This document shows, piece after piece, positions 51,604 through 59,480 of a stretch of DNA of 64,000 nucleotides. Under the pieces are notes generated by a model that worked only from the letters and a program-made list of their open reading frames with translations, was not told where the DNA came from and made no database searches. Positions within the stretch are counted from its first letter, which is position 1. The number at the start of each line of letters is the position of its first letter. A program made the translations under genes and the position numbers. The DNA comes from Poriferisodalis sp965208925 (lineage in GTDB: Bacteria > Actinomycetota > Acidimicrobiia > Acidimicrobiales > Poriferisodalaceae): assembly GCF_965208925.1 (NCBI RefSeq), contig NZ_OZ242364.1, positions 1,922,001 to 1,986,000 on the forward strand, given 5' to 3'.

Positions 51604-53179
51604 CCAAGACAGCCGGACCGGCTTGGCCAGCCAGGACGAACCTGCCGATGTCCCGCCGCGGATGCTGGTAGCGGAAGTCGAGCACGCCGAGCCCGATCCT
51701 GATCTCGACGCTCGCCGTTTCGCCCCTGTGGCGACAGCGCTGGAAGACCTGACGCCGAGAGTCGAAGTGCTGGCACCCGGTTGCTGCGTTGTCGCCACCC
51801 GGGGTCCGTCGCGCTACTACGGCGGAGATGAGGCGCTGGCGGAGCTGGCGCATCGCACCATCACTGAAGTGCTGGCCGCCGGAGCGTACGACCCAGCATC
51901 ATCTGTCAGCGTCGGCATTGCCGACGGCTTGTTTGCCGCTGGCCTTGCTGGAAGAGCGGCGTTGGTCCGAACTCCGTCAACGCCGGTGCTGGTGGTGGCC
52001 CCTGGCAGCAGCGCAGAGTTCCTGGGCGAGCTGCCGCTGGGAACGCTGGCCGAGGAATGCTCCCTGCTGACGGGCTGTGCCGCCGATGGGACGACTGATG
52101 ATCTGATCAGCATGCTGTGGCAGCTGGGCTTGCGCACGCTGGGCGACCTTGCGGCACTGCCTGTGGGAGACCTCGTCGGCAGGTTCGGCACGCAAGGGGA
52201 GTGGATGCACGCACTGGCCAGCGGGCGTGATCCTCGCTTGAGCCAGCCTGCCGCCGCTCAGCCTGATCTCAGTGTCGAAACCGAGATCGACCCGCCCGCG
52301 GATCGGCTCGACACGGTGGCCTTTGCCGCGAAGTCTCTGGCAGATCAGCTCGACGCCCAGTTGGCCCGGGAGGGTCAGGCACTGGTGTGCGTGGAGATCA
52401 GTGCCGAAACCGAACACGGTGAGACCAGCAACGGGCGGTGGCGCCACGGATTCCGCTTCAGCCCGCCCGATCTGGTCGACCGTGTGCGCTGGCAGCTCGA
52501 CGGCTGGCGCAGCGCCAAGGGCAAGAACAGCCCCACCGGCGGTATCTCGTTCATCCGGCTGCGGGCCGTCGAGACGCTTCCCGACGAGGGGCGCCAGCTC
52601 GGCTTCTGGGGCGGCCAGTCCGAGACGGACGAGCGGGCCGAGCGGGCGCTGCAGCGAGTTCAGACCTTGGTCGGCTTCGACGGGGTCACCGTGGGCCGCC
52701 TGGGCTCCGGCCGCCGCTTTGCCGATCTCGAGCAGCGCTTCCCGTTCGGCACAGCCGGTCCTCGTGGGGCCGGCGCATCGGGCACAGCCGGTCCTCGTGG
52801 GACCGGCGCATCGGGCACAGCCGGTCCTCGTGGGGCCGGCGCATTGGGCCCAACACCCCCCTGGCCGGGCCGGCTGGGCGCGCCGGCCCCTGCCGAGGTG
52901 CTGACCGAGCCCGAGCCGCTCATGGTGCTCGATGCGAACAGCGATCCGGTAGGCGTCAGCGGCAGGGCACAGGTCAGCGCGCCCCCGGTCATGCTGCGCC
53001 GGGCCGATGGGCGCACCAGCCGCATTGCAGCGTGGGCAGGGCCCTGGCCGCTGGAGGAGCGCTGGTGGAGCACACGGTCGCGCCGTCAGGCACGATTCCA
53101 ACTGGTGCTCGATGACGGCACCGCCCATCTCTGCGCTGTCGAGAGCGGTCGCTGGCAGCGCGAGGCCACCTACGACTGA
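51563..53179 (+). CDS. imuB: ImuB, catalytically inactive Y-family polymerase-like mutasome subunit
   Basis: The 538-residue protein matches actinobacterial ImuB: 'CSAVRDN' near the start, 'DARRFAPVATALEDLTPRVEVLAPGCCVVATRGPSRYYGGDEALAELA', 'SVSVGIADGLFAAGLA', and 'LWQLGLRTLGDLAALPVGDLVGRFG'. The usual acidic polymerase residues are absent, as in all ImuB. The usual N-terminal block (W-C-P-D-W-P type, about 40 residues) is missing: a stop lies in frame at 51542. GTG 51548 is an alternative start. It overlaps imuA' by 41 bases. Three copies of a 33-bp repeat lie at 52748-52846. Confidence 0.85.
   Translation: MTTPSFLCSAVRDNQDSRTGLASQDEPADVPPRMLVAEVEHAEPDPDLDARRFAPVATALEDLTPRVEVLAPGCCVVATRGPSRYYGGDEALAELAHRTITEVLAAGAYDPASSVSVGIADGLFAAGLAGRAALVRTPSTPVLVVAPGSSAEFLGELPLGTLAEECSLLTGCAADGTTDDLISMLWQLGLRTLGDLAALPVGDLVGRFGTQGEWMHALASGRDPRLSQPAAAQPDLSVETEIDPPADRLDTVAFAAKSLADQLDAQLAREGQALVCVEISAETEHGETSNGRWRHGFRFSPPDLVDRVRWQLDGWRSAKGKNSPTGGISFIRLRAVETLPDEGRQLGFWGGQSETDERAERALQRVQTLVGFDGVTVGRLGSGRRFADLEQRFPFGTAGPRGAGASGTAGPRGTGASGTAGPRGAGALGPTPPWPGRLGAPAPAEVLTEPEPLMVLDANSDPVGVSGRAQVSAPPVMLRRADGRTSRIAAWAGPWPLEERWWSTRSRRQARFQLVLDDGTAHLCAVESGRWQREATYD
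52748..52846. repeat. Mutasome repeat, three tandem 33-bp copies in imuB
   Basis: Copies at 52748-52780, 52781-52813 and 52814-52846 encode the 11-residue period GTAGPRGAGAS. Each contains CCGGTCC-TCGTG-GGGCCGG (or a one-base variant), a hairpin core, and ends with CGGCGCATCG or CATTG. The frame is kept. Confidence 0.9.
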
Positions 53180-53251
53180 GTTCGCCAGCGTGGCGCAGCC
53201 TCTCTCGACCCTGCTCCTATCTTGGCCCGGATTCTCTCTCGGCTCGACCCG

Positions 53252-54589
53252 TCATCTGCCGTTCGTGGACCAGTGCCAGGGCTCGCTGGGCAGGTTCTTC
53301 AGGCCGTAGGTAGCGGCGTTGGCGGCCAGCCAGCGATACCCCGCCGTATTGCGGGACGAGATTGAGCGACCGTTGTACATGAAATCGATGGCGAGACCGC
53401 GCTCGTGCATGGAACGCCCGGGTCGGGCCGTGGGCGGGCGACACTGGTAAGAGGGCTTCTGCCAGATTGCCCATTCGCTCGTGCCGCAGTTCTGCCGCCG
53501 CAGCGCGATCTGCGAGGCGGCCGTGCGGTAGCCCCAGCCGGTCAGCCTGAGTCCGTCGCGAGCAGCGTGCTCGAGCAGATCCTGCACACTGTTGGCGATC
53601 GACTCGTGCACCAGGATGCCGCCCACCCAGGTGAGCTCGCTGAGGTCGACGTTGTTGTCGGTGGGCTGACCGGCGGTGCCTTCTCGCAGCCGGCGGGCCC
53701 GCTCCTCGGCCTCGCGTCGTTTTCGTTCCTCTTCTGCCTTGCGACGCTTCAGTTCCGTCTCGATGCGCCTCTGCTCAGTGATGGCACTATTGACGCGGTT
53801 GGCAGTCTCGGCGACATCGGCTGCCGCAGCAGCGTTCCATTCCTCCATCGCTGCCTGCTCATAGAGCAATACGTCGAGCACATACTCGAGCTCAGTGAGA
53901 ACGATGGCCTCCTGCTCCACCGCGTCGAGCAGGTCGTCCAAGGCTCGCTCCGACTCGATGCGGCGGGCGTCTCGCAGCTCCTCGGCACGCTGGAACTCCC
54001 GCACCGCCAGCTCCGCGTCGATCGTGAGAGCCCGCAGCTGGTCCGCGGTCGCATTCAGATCGCCGAGCGCAGCGCCGATCAGCACCCGGATGCGAGCGGC
54101 GTCGTAGATGTCGCCGGTGCGCACGAGGCCATAGGAGCCCTCCACCAGGGCGTCGTGGCCGATGTAGGTCTGCACGATGAGATCGATGACTCGCTGCCCC
54201 AGCTCGCCATGCTGGGCATCGAGCGACAGAACGCGCTGAATAGCGGCCTCTACCGATGCCTCGGCTGCGGCCAATGCCAGCTCTGCTTGATCGAGATCGG
54301 CTCGTTGCTCGTTCGTCAGCAGCTTCAGCTGGTCGAAGGCTGCCAGCACCACGTTGACATCGGCCTGCTGCAGATCGACTTCCATGACTTTCGCGAGCAG
54401 TTCGGCTTGGGCCTCGTCGCGGATGCGCTTCTCCTCGGCAAGCTGGGCCTCCAGCTCCTTCTGCTGCTGCTCGAGCTGTTCCTGGCGTTTGCGCAGCTCG
54501 GCATCGGACGGCTGCGCACCAGTGCCGGCGATCGGCACCACACTGACGACGAGAGCGAACGCGATCGCAGCAGCTCCACGGCGCGCCAT
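53252..54589 (-). CDS. Coiled-coil periplasmic protein with M15/VanY-type D-Ala-D-Ala carboxypeptidase domain
   Basis: The 445-residue protein starts with a signal peptide ('ARRGAAAIAFALVVSVVPIAGTGA'), then a coiled coil of about 250 residues (heptads such as 'RKRQEQLEQQQKELEAQLAEEKRIRDEAQAE' and a late 'RIETELKRRKAEEERKRREAEERARR'). It ends in a metallopeptidase domain with 'SMHERGLAIDF' (His395, Asp402) and 'EPWHW' (His439), the zinc ligands of VanY/M15 peptidases. It would trim peptidoglycan stem peptides, with the coiled coil acting as an EnvC/RipA-like regulatory arm. ATG 54589 precedes the signal peptide. It is convergent with imuB. Confidence 0.87.
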   Translation of the reverse strand: MARRGAAAIAFALVVSVVPIAGTGAQPSDAELRKRQEQLEQQQKELEAQLAEEKRIRDEAQAELLAKVMEVDLQQADVNVVLAAFDQLKLLTNEQRADLDQAELALAAAEASVEAAIQRVLSLDAQHGELGQRVIDLIVQTYIGHDALVEGSYGLVRTGDIYDAARIRVLIGAALGDLNATADQLRALTIDAELAVREFQRAEELRDARRIESERALDDLLDAVEQEAIVLTELEYVLDVLLYEQAAMEEWNAAAAADVAETANRVNSAITEQRRIETELKRRKAEEERKRREAEERARRLREGTAGQPTDNNVDLSELTWVGGILVHESIANSVQDLLEHAARDGLRLTGWGYRTAASQIALRRQNCGTSEWAIWQKPSYQCRPPTARPGRSMHERGLAIDFMYNGRSISSRNTAGYRWLAANAATYGLKNLPSEPWHWSTNGR

Positions 54590-54686
54590 GCTGCGACGCC
54601 CAGTGCCAGGACGTGCCGCGGTGTGCTGTGCGGTGGTGGGGCGCGATTGCCGCTGTGAACCTCGCACCGGGCGCGTCCTTGCTGCG

Positions 54687-54703
54687 GCCGGCCTCGGGCC
54701 GGC
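54687..54703. repeat. Short perfect hairpin resembling the mutasome repeat core
   Basis: GCCGGCC-TCG-GGCCGGC is a perfect 7-bp stem with a 3-base loop in the 258-bp gap upstream of the peptidase gene. It shares the CCGGCC-TCG-GGCCGG core with the repeats in the mutasome genes but lacks the CGGCGCAT tail. It could be a terminator for the minus-strand FAH gene. Confidence 0.4.
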
Positions 54704-54847
54704 GCCGTCGTCAGCCTGCGGTCGCCAGTGGTCGCCGCGAGCGACGACCGGGACCTTCGGCCCACGGTACCGATGGGCGGTCGCTCGTGGGTGTCGCCCG
54801 CAGCAATTCGCAACCGGCTCTCAGCGTGATTGCGTCGGTTGACGCCG

Positions 54848-55699
54848 CTACTCGTCGATCACCCGGTTCTGGAGGACCCCGATGCCGGGAACTTCGAACT
54901 CGATCTCGTCACCCGCAACCAGCCAGCGCGGCGGGTCGTGCGAACCGCCGGTGCCCTCAGGCGAGCCGGTGGCAATGACATCGCCGGGTTCGAGCGGCAT
55001 CACCTTTGACAGGTAGGAGACGATCTCGGCGACCGAGAAGATCATCTCGCTGACACTGGCCCGCTGGCGCTCCTCACCGTTCACACGGCAGATCACCTCC
55101 AGCGCGGCCGGGTCGGCGATCTCGTCGACGGTCGTGATCCACGGGCCCATCGAACCGGAGCGGTAGAAGTTCTTGCCGGCGGCCACGCTGTGGCGCTGCC
55201 AGTCGCGCACCGAGCCGTCGTTCAGCACCGAGTACCCGCCGACGTAGTCGAGGGCGTCGGCTACATCGATGTGACGCCCGGCTCTGCCGATCATCACCGC
55301 GAGCTCCACCTCGTAGTCGAACTGGATCGACACCGAGGGCCGGACGAGTTCCTCGCCGTGGGCCACCAGCGTGCCGGGCGGCTTGTTGAAGTACACGGGC
55401 TGCGCGGGGGCCTGCACGTTGCCGCCCAGCGGGTACTTCTTGTGGTAGTTGGCCCCTGCGCACAGCATGCGGGCACCGGGATCGAACGGCACGGCGAACG
55501 CGACCTCGTCCCACCCAACCGAGACAGGCGCCCCCTCGAGCTCTGCCGGATCAGCCAGCGCGGCGGCCACGGCTTGACCGATGGCGGCGATCGGCCCGCT
55601 CTCGGCTTGGAGGCCGTCGAGCTGGGCCACGCCGTCGTCGGATGCCACGCCGACGTGAGCCGAACCGTCACCGGCAAGGGCGAAGCGCAGCAGTCTCAC
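54848..55699 (-). CDS. Fumarylacetoacetate hydrolase (FAH) family protein
   Basis: The 283-residue protein has the FAH core: 'CAGANYHKKYPLGGNVQ', 'PVYFNKPPGTLVAHGEE', 'SIQFDYEVELAVMIGRAGRHI' (metal-binding Glu residues), 'GYSVLNDGSVRDWQR' and 'LEPGDVIATGSPEGTG'. Members cleave or decarboxylate beta-diketo and oxo acids. The start at ATG 55699 is the first of the family core. It is a single gene between the membrane protein and the peptidase, same strand as both. Confidence 0.9.
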   Translation of the reverse strand: MRLLRFALAGDGSAHVGVASDDGVAQLDGLQAESGPIAAIGQAVAAALADPAELEGAPVSVGWDEVAFAVPFDPGARMLCAGANYHKKYPLGGNVQAPAQPVYFNKPPGTLVAHGEELVRPSVSIQFDYEVELAVMIGRAGRHIDVADALDYVGGYSVLNDGSVRDWQRHSVAAGKNFYRSGSMGPWITTVDEIADPAALEVICRVNGEERQRASVSEMIFSVAEIVSYLSKVMPLEPGDVIATGSPEGTGGSHDPPRWLVAGDEIEFEVPGIGVLQNRVIDE

Positions 55700-55770
55700 G
55701 GCGCGTCACCGTACTGGTTGCGCGCCCGCAGCCTCTGGGCCAGCGAATGTGACCGCTGCGCGCCGGATGC

Positions 55771-56280
55771 TCATTCGTTCGCCGTTCGGCGCAACGGCTC
55801 GCCGCCGGCAGCGCGAATCGTGTCCTCGAACCTGTCGAGGTCGGTGCCGTTGACATGGCCCGTCCAGGGCTCGCCTACGCCGCTTTCGTCCAGAGGCGGC
55901 TCGACGGACACCTCCACCCGGGGGCTGTCGGTGCGCAGCACCAGCGTGGCATCACTGCCCGAACTCCATCGGGCGACGATGACGGCCCGACGGAAGCTGA
56001 TGTCGGCCAGCACGAGACCGCCGTCGGCGGCCGCCAGCAGTCGGTGCACGTTGAACAGGAGCTGGTGAGCGACCACTGCCGCCACAATCAGCAGCCAGCC
56101 GATGCCCCACGCAATCGCCAAGCCCGCTCCGAGGGCGAATGCGGCGACCCGCACGATCATGATGCGCCGGTGTGCTCGGGCAGTCTCGGTGTCGGTCACG
56201 ACCACGGCGGTGCGCACGCTGACGCCCAGTTCGCTGAGCAGCTCCACCGCCCGCTCGAGGGCCCGATCTGCCGGATTCAT
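55771..56280 (-). CDS. Small membrane protein of unknown function
   Basis: The 169-residue protein has one or two membrane segments in the middle (residues about 45-75, 'VRVAAFALGAGLAIAWGIGWLLIVAAVVAHQLLF'), an N-terminal cytoplasmic helix 'ALERAVELLSELGVSVRTAVVVTDTETAR' and a soluble beta-rich tail. I do not recognise a family. ATG 56280 lies 10 bases after the amidase stop, so it is likely co-transcribed with the amidases. Confidence 0.65.
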   Translation of the reverse strand: MNPADRALERAVELLSELGVSVRTAVVVTDTETARAHRRIMIVRVAAFALGAGLAIAWGIGWLLIVAAVVAHQLLFNVHRLLAAADGGLVLADISFRRAVIVARWSSGSDATLVLRTDSPRVEVSVEPPLDESGVGEPWTGHVNGTDLDRFEDTIRAAGGEPLRRTANE

Positions 56281-56290
56281 GGCGTGCGCG

Positions 56291-57817
56291 TCATGACGAT
56301 TCCTGTGGCAGATCTCCCAGTGCGATGAACCCATCGGCCTCGGAGATCTGCTGGGCCACGGCGAGCAGGAGGCCCTCGCCTCCGTGCGCCGCGTGCAGTT
56401 GCACACCCAGCGGCAATCCGTCGGCGTCACGCGCCGTCGGCAGCGAGATGGCCGGCTGCCCGCTGAGGTTGGCCTGGTTGACGAAGGCGGCCAGCTCGGC
56501 GATCCGTCGGGCACCGTCGATCGGATCGGCCAGGTATCCGAGGTGAGGCGTCACGTCGGCGAGCACGGGGGTCATCAGCAGGTCGAAGCCGTTGCGGTCC
56601 GGCGTGCTCGGACCCGGGGCGGGATCGGCATTCCAGAAGCTCATGACGCGCCGGCGCCAGCGAGCGAGCGCTTCGAGTGCTTGCACATACGCCGACGCAG
56701 GCAGCGATGCGCCCAGCTCTGCCGACCACCAGTTGGCGGGCTCGACGTCGTCGGACGTCATCGGGCGTTCCAGACGTTCGGCCCATCCGGCGAGTTCGGT
56801 TGCCATGCCGACCATGCGCACCACGATCGTGTGGTCGGCGAGTTCTGCGCTGAACCAACCGTCGGGCGCTGTATCCGGCTCGATGCGGTGACCGAGTCGG
56901 GCGAGCAGATCGGCAGCCTGCTCGACAGCCCGGCACACCGGTGGGCTCGCTCGGCCGCGGCCGCCCGTCGACACCGCGATGCGCAGCGGCGGAAGCGAGG
57001 CGGCCAGCGAGCCGGCGAACGACTCGCCGGGTCCGAGCGGGGGAGCGATGTAGGGATCGCCGGGCGCCGGGCGGCTGATGATGTCGAGGCACCGTGCGGC
57101 GTCGCGCACGGTCCGCGTGAGCATGCCGTCCACCGCGAAGCCGCCGCGGTGCTCGCCGAGGCGTGGCGCAGTCGAGACCCGGCCCCGGGTCGGCTTCAAC
57201 CCAACCAGGCCGCACGCTGCAGCGGGGACGCGGATCGAGCCGCCCCCGTCGTTGCCGTGCGCGACCGGCACGATGCCGGCCGCAACAGCGGCCGCCGATC
57301 CGCCGCTGGAGCCGCCGGGCGAGCGGTCGAGCGACCACGGGTTGGCCGTCGGGCCGTAGGCATCCGGCTCGGTGGTGATGGTGGTGCCGAACTCGGGTGT
57401 GTTCGTACGCCCCACCGAGACCAGCCCGGAGCCGCTCAGCAGGCGGTAGAGGTGGCTGTCCAGCGAACCTTGCCAGCCCAGCTCGACCAGGAAACGGGCA
57501 CCGGCGTGGTGAAACTCGCCGGCCTGCTCGCAGCCGAGATCCTTGACTGCCATGGGCACGCCGTCGAACGGCACGCCAACGCCGGAAGCGTCGTCGAGCG
57601 TTTCGCCACCGGCCCATCGCCGCGACCAGCGTTGCGCCGACGCTTCAGCCTCTGCCAGCGCCCGCTCCGGGCGGGGATGGATGACCGCGTTCAGAGCCGG
57701 ATTCAGCCGCTCCATCCGTGCGAGCGCAGCCTGCATCGCCTCGGCGGGTTCGGTCTCGCCCGCGGCAAATGCCTGCGCCAGCGCCGTGGCGTCCTCGAAG
57801 CGGCGGTCAGCAGACAT
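56291..57817 (-). CDS. Amidase signature family hydrolase
   Basis: The 508-residue enzyme has the Ser-cisSer-Lys triad: Lys92 in 'PMAVKDLG', the glycine/serine-rich signature 'GGSSGGS' (168-174), and Ser194 in 'NDGGGSIRVP'. Amidases hydrolyse carboxamides and related esters. The C-terminal region after 270 is variable, where substrate choice is made. It forms an operon with a second amidase upstream at 57858, with about 40 bp between. Substrate cannot be read. Confidence 0.92.
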   Translation of the reverse strand: MSADRRFEDATALAQAFAAGETEPAEAMQAALARMERLNPALNAVIHPRPERALAEAEASAQRWSRRWAGGETLDDASGVGVPFDGVPMAVKDLGCEQAGEFHHAGARFLVELGWQGSLDSHLYRLLSGSGLVSVGRTNTPEFGTTITTEPDAYGPTANPWSLDRSPGGSSGGSAAAVAAGIVPVAHGNDGGGSIRVPAAACGLVGLKPTRGRVSTAPRLGEHRGGFAVDGMLTRTVRDAARCLDIISRPAPGDPYIAPPLGPGESFAGSLAASLPPLRIAVSTGGRGRASPPVCRAVEQAADLLARLGHRIEPDTAPDGWFSAELADHTIVVRMVGMATELAGWAERLERPMTSDDVEPANWWSAELGASLPASAYVQALEALARWRRRVMSFWNADPAPGPSTPDRNGFDLLMTPVLADVTPHLGYLADPIDGARRIAELAAFVNQANLSGQPAISLPTARDADGLPLGVQLHAAHGGEGLLLAVAQQISEADGFIALGDLPQESS

Positions 57818-57857
57818 GTCCCCGCTTCCCAGCCTCTCGACCTCTCCGCAGCCGACC

Positions 57858-59342
57858 TCAGCCGGTGCCGGCCCACAGGCTCGGCGTGCGACCCGCCCAC
57901 GGGGCTGCCCGCTCGAGCTGACCTGCCAGCGCGAGCAGCATCTCCTCGCGAGCGTGCGCGCCCACGAACTGCACGCCTACGGGCAGATCGCCGGCAGCCC
58001 AATGCAGAGGCACCGACATCGCCGGCTGGCCGGTCACGTTGAACTGCGGGGTGAACTGCAGCAGGTCGTTCAGCCGGCCGCGGCCGGTCTCGGGATTGCG
58101 CAATTCGCCGAGGCGAGGCGGCGGCTCGGCCATGATCGGCGACACCAGCACGTCGCGGTCAGCCCACCATGCGGCGAGCCGCCGGGTCCAGGCATGGCAC
58201 CACTCGAGTGCCGACACGTACTGCGCCCCGCTGACCTCGCGCCCGATGTTCATGAGTGCCCACGTGTCGCCTTCCACATCGGCACGGCTCATGTGCCGGC
58301 CCAAGGCCTCCTCAAGACCAGACAGCATGACGACGTTCTGCACGGACACGATCGTGCGGAAGTGCTCGAAGAACTCTGCGTGGAACATGTCGTCGGGTGC
58401 CGAATAGTCGACGCGGTGTCCGAGGCTCTCCAACAGCTTCCCGGCGTTCTCGACAGCCTGGCTGCACTCGGCGTCCACCGGGCCCCAATCGGAGTGCGCG
58501 CACAACCCGACCCGGAGCGTCTGCGGCTCGCGCTCCGCCGCGGACTCGAACGTGCCCGACGGCGGCGGCGCCCAGTAGGGGTCGCCCGGCCACGGCCGGC
58601 TGATGCCGTCGAGCACCCGGGCGCTGTCGCGCACGCTGCGGCTGACGACACCGTCGACGCTCCAACCGGCCCAGCCGTCTCCGGAATCGGGTCCCAGCGA
58701 CACCCGGCCCCGGTTCGGCTTCAGCCCGAAGAGCCCGCAGTTGGCGGCGGGCACACGGATCGAGCCGCCCCCATCGTTGGCGTGGGCGATGGGCACGATG
58801 CCCGCGGCCACTGCTGCTGCGGAGCCGCCGCTGGATCCGCCGGTCGAATGACCGGTGTTCCAGGGATTGGCTGCCGGTCCGTACGCCAGCGGCTCGGTGG
58901 TGATGGTGAGGCCGAATTCTGGGGTGTTCGTGCGGCCGAAGTTCACCAATCCCAGCTCAGCGAACATCGTGGCCAGGTGAGCGGTGCTCGGCGCCGCGTA
59001 CCCCGCCGCTTTGAGTGCGGCGTTGCCGGCGTGGTACGGCTGTCCTTGCGTGGTGCAGGTCAGGTCCTTGGTGAGGAACGGGACGCCTGCCAGCGAACCG
59101 CCTGTCTCGCCGGCGCTGCGTGCGGTGTCGAGCTGCTCGGCCGCACGGCGGGCGCCGTCGTCGAGCCGTCCGACGATGGCGTTGATCTCCGGGTTCACCC
59201 GGTCTGCCCGGGAGGTGGCCTCGGCCAGCAGTTCGACCGCCGACGCTTCGCCTGAAGCGAACAGCTCGGCGGTGGCCACGCCGTCAGGCAGATTTTCGCT
59301 CGGTGCGCCGGCCGATGCGCTGGTGGGTGACGTCTCAACCAT
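57858..59342 (-). CDS. Amidase signature family hydrolase (second copy)
   Basis: The 494-residue paralogue has 'PFLTKDLTCT' for the Lys, 'STGGSSGGSAAAVAAGIVP' for the signature, and 'HANDGGGSIRVP' for the nucleophile. The two amidases share much of the catalytic half but differ in their C-terminal regions, suggesting duplication and different substrates. ATG 59342 is divergent from dnaE2, with 138 bases between them that contain the two LexA-type boxes. It is the first gene of the amidase-membrane protein operon. Confidence 0.92.
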   Translation of the reverse strand: MVETSPTSASAGAPSENLPDGVATAELFASGEASAVELLAEATSRADRVNPEINAIVGRLDDGARRAAEQLDTARSAGETGGSLAGVPFLTKDLTCTTQGQPYHAGNAALKAAGYAAPSTAHLATMFAELGLVNFGRTNTPEFGLTITTEPLAYGPAANPWNTGHSTGGSSGGSAAAVAAGIVPIAHANDGGGSIRVPAANCGLFGLKPNRGRVSLGPDSGDGWAGWSVDGVVSRSVRDSARVLDGISRPWPGDPYWAPPPSGTFESAAEREPQTLRVGLCAHSDWGPVDAECSQAVENAGKLLESLGHRVDYSAPDDMFHAEFFEHFRTIVSVQNVVMLSGLEEALGRHMSRADVEGDTWALMNIGREVSGAQYVSALEWCHAWTRRLAAWWADRDVLVSPIMAEPPPRLGELRNPETGRGRLNDLLQFTPQFNVTGQPAMSVPLHWAAGDLPVGVQFVGAHAREEMLLALAGQLERAAPWAGRTPSLWAGTG

Positions 59343-59423
59343 GGGCGCAACGTAGTTCGGTTGCCGGTCGGGATCAGAGAGGCCGCGCTCAGCGGCTGAG
59401 ACCAGAGGCGATGCCGTCGGAGA

Positions 59424-59466
59424 GAACTTGCGTTCTCAAAAACTGTTGTTCTCAGAACTCTCGTTC
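59424..59466. promoter_or_regulatory. Tandem LexA-type boxes upstream of dnaE2
   Basis: Two perfect GAAC-N4-GTTC sites lie at 59424-59435 (GAAC-TTGC-GTTC, within the 16-bp palindrome starting GAGAAC at 59422) and 59455-59466 (GAAC-TCTC-GTTC). Their centres are 31 bp apart, about three helix turns. The GTG start is at 59481. A GTTCT-C-AGAAC palindrome (59448-59458) overlaps the second box. Confidence 0.75.
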
Positions 59467-59480
59467 GTTATTGTCGGGCC

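Noticed and set aside
52748..52846. CRISPR array
   Set aside because: The three 33-bp units are adjacent with no spacers, keep frame within imuB, and no cas genes are present.
56384..59255. Plus-strand frames of 550-570 residues opposite the two amidases
   Set aside because: They are antisense shadows; the amidase triads are on the minus strand.
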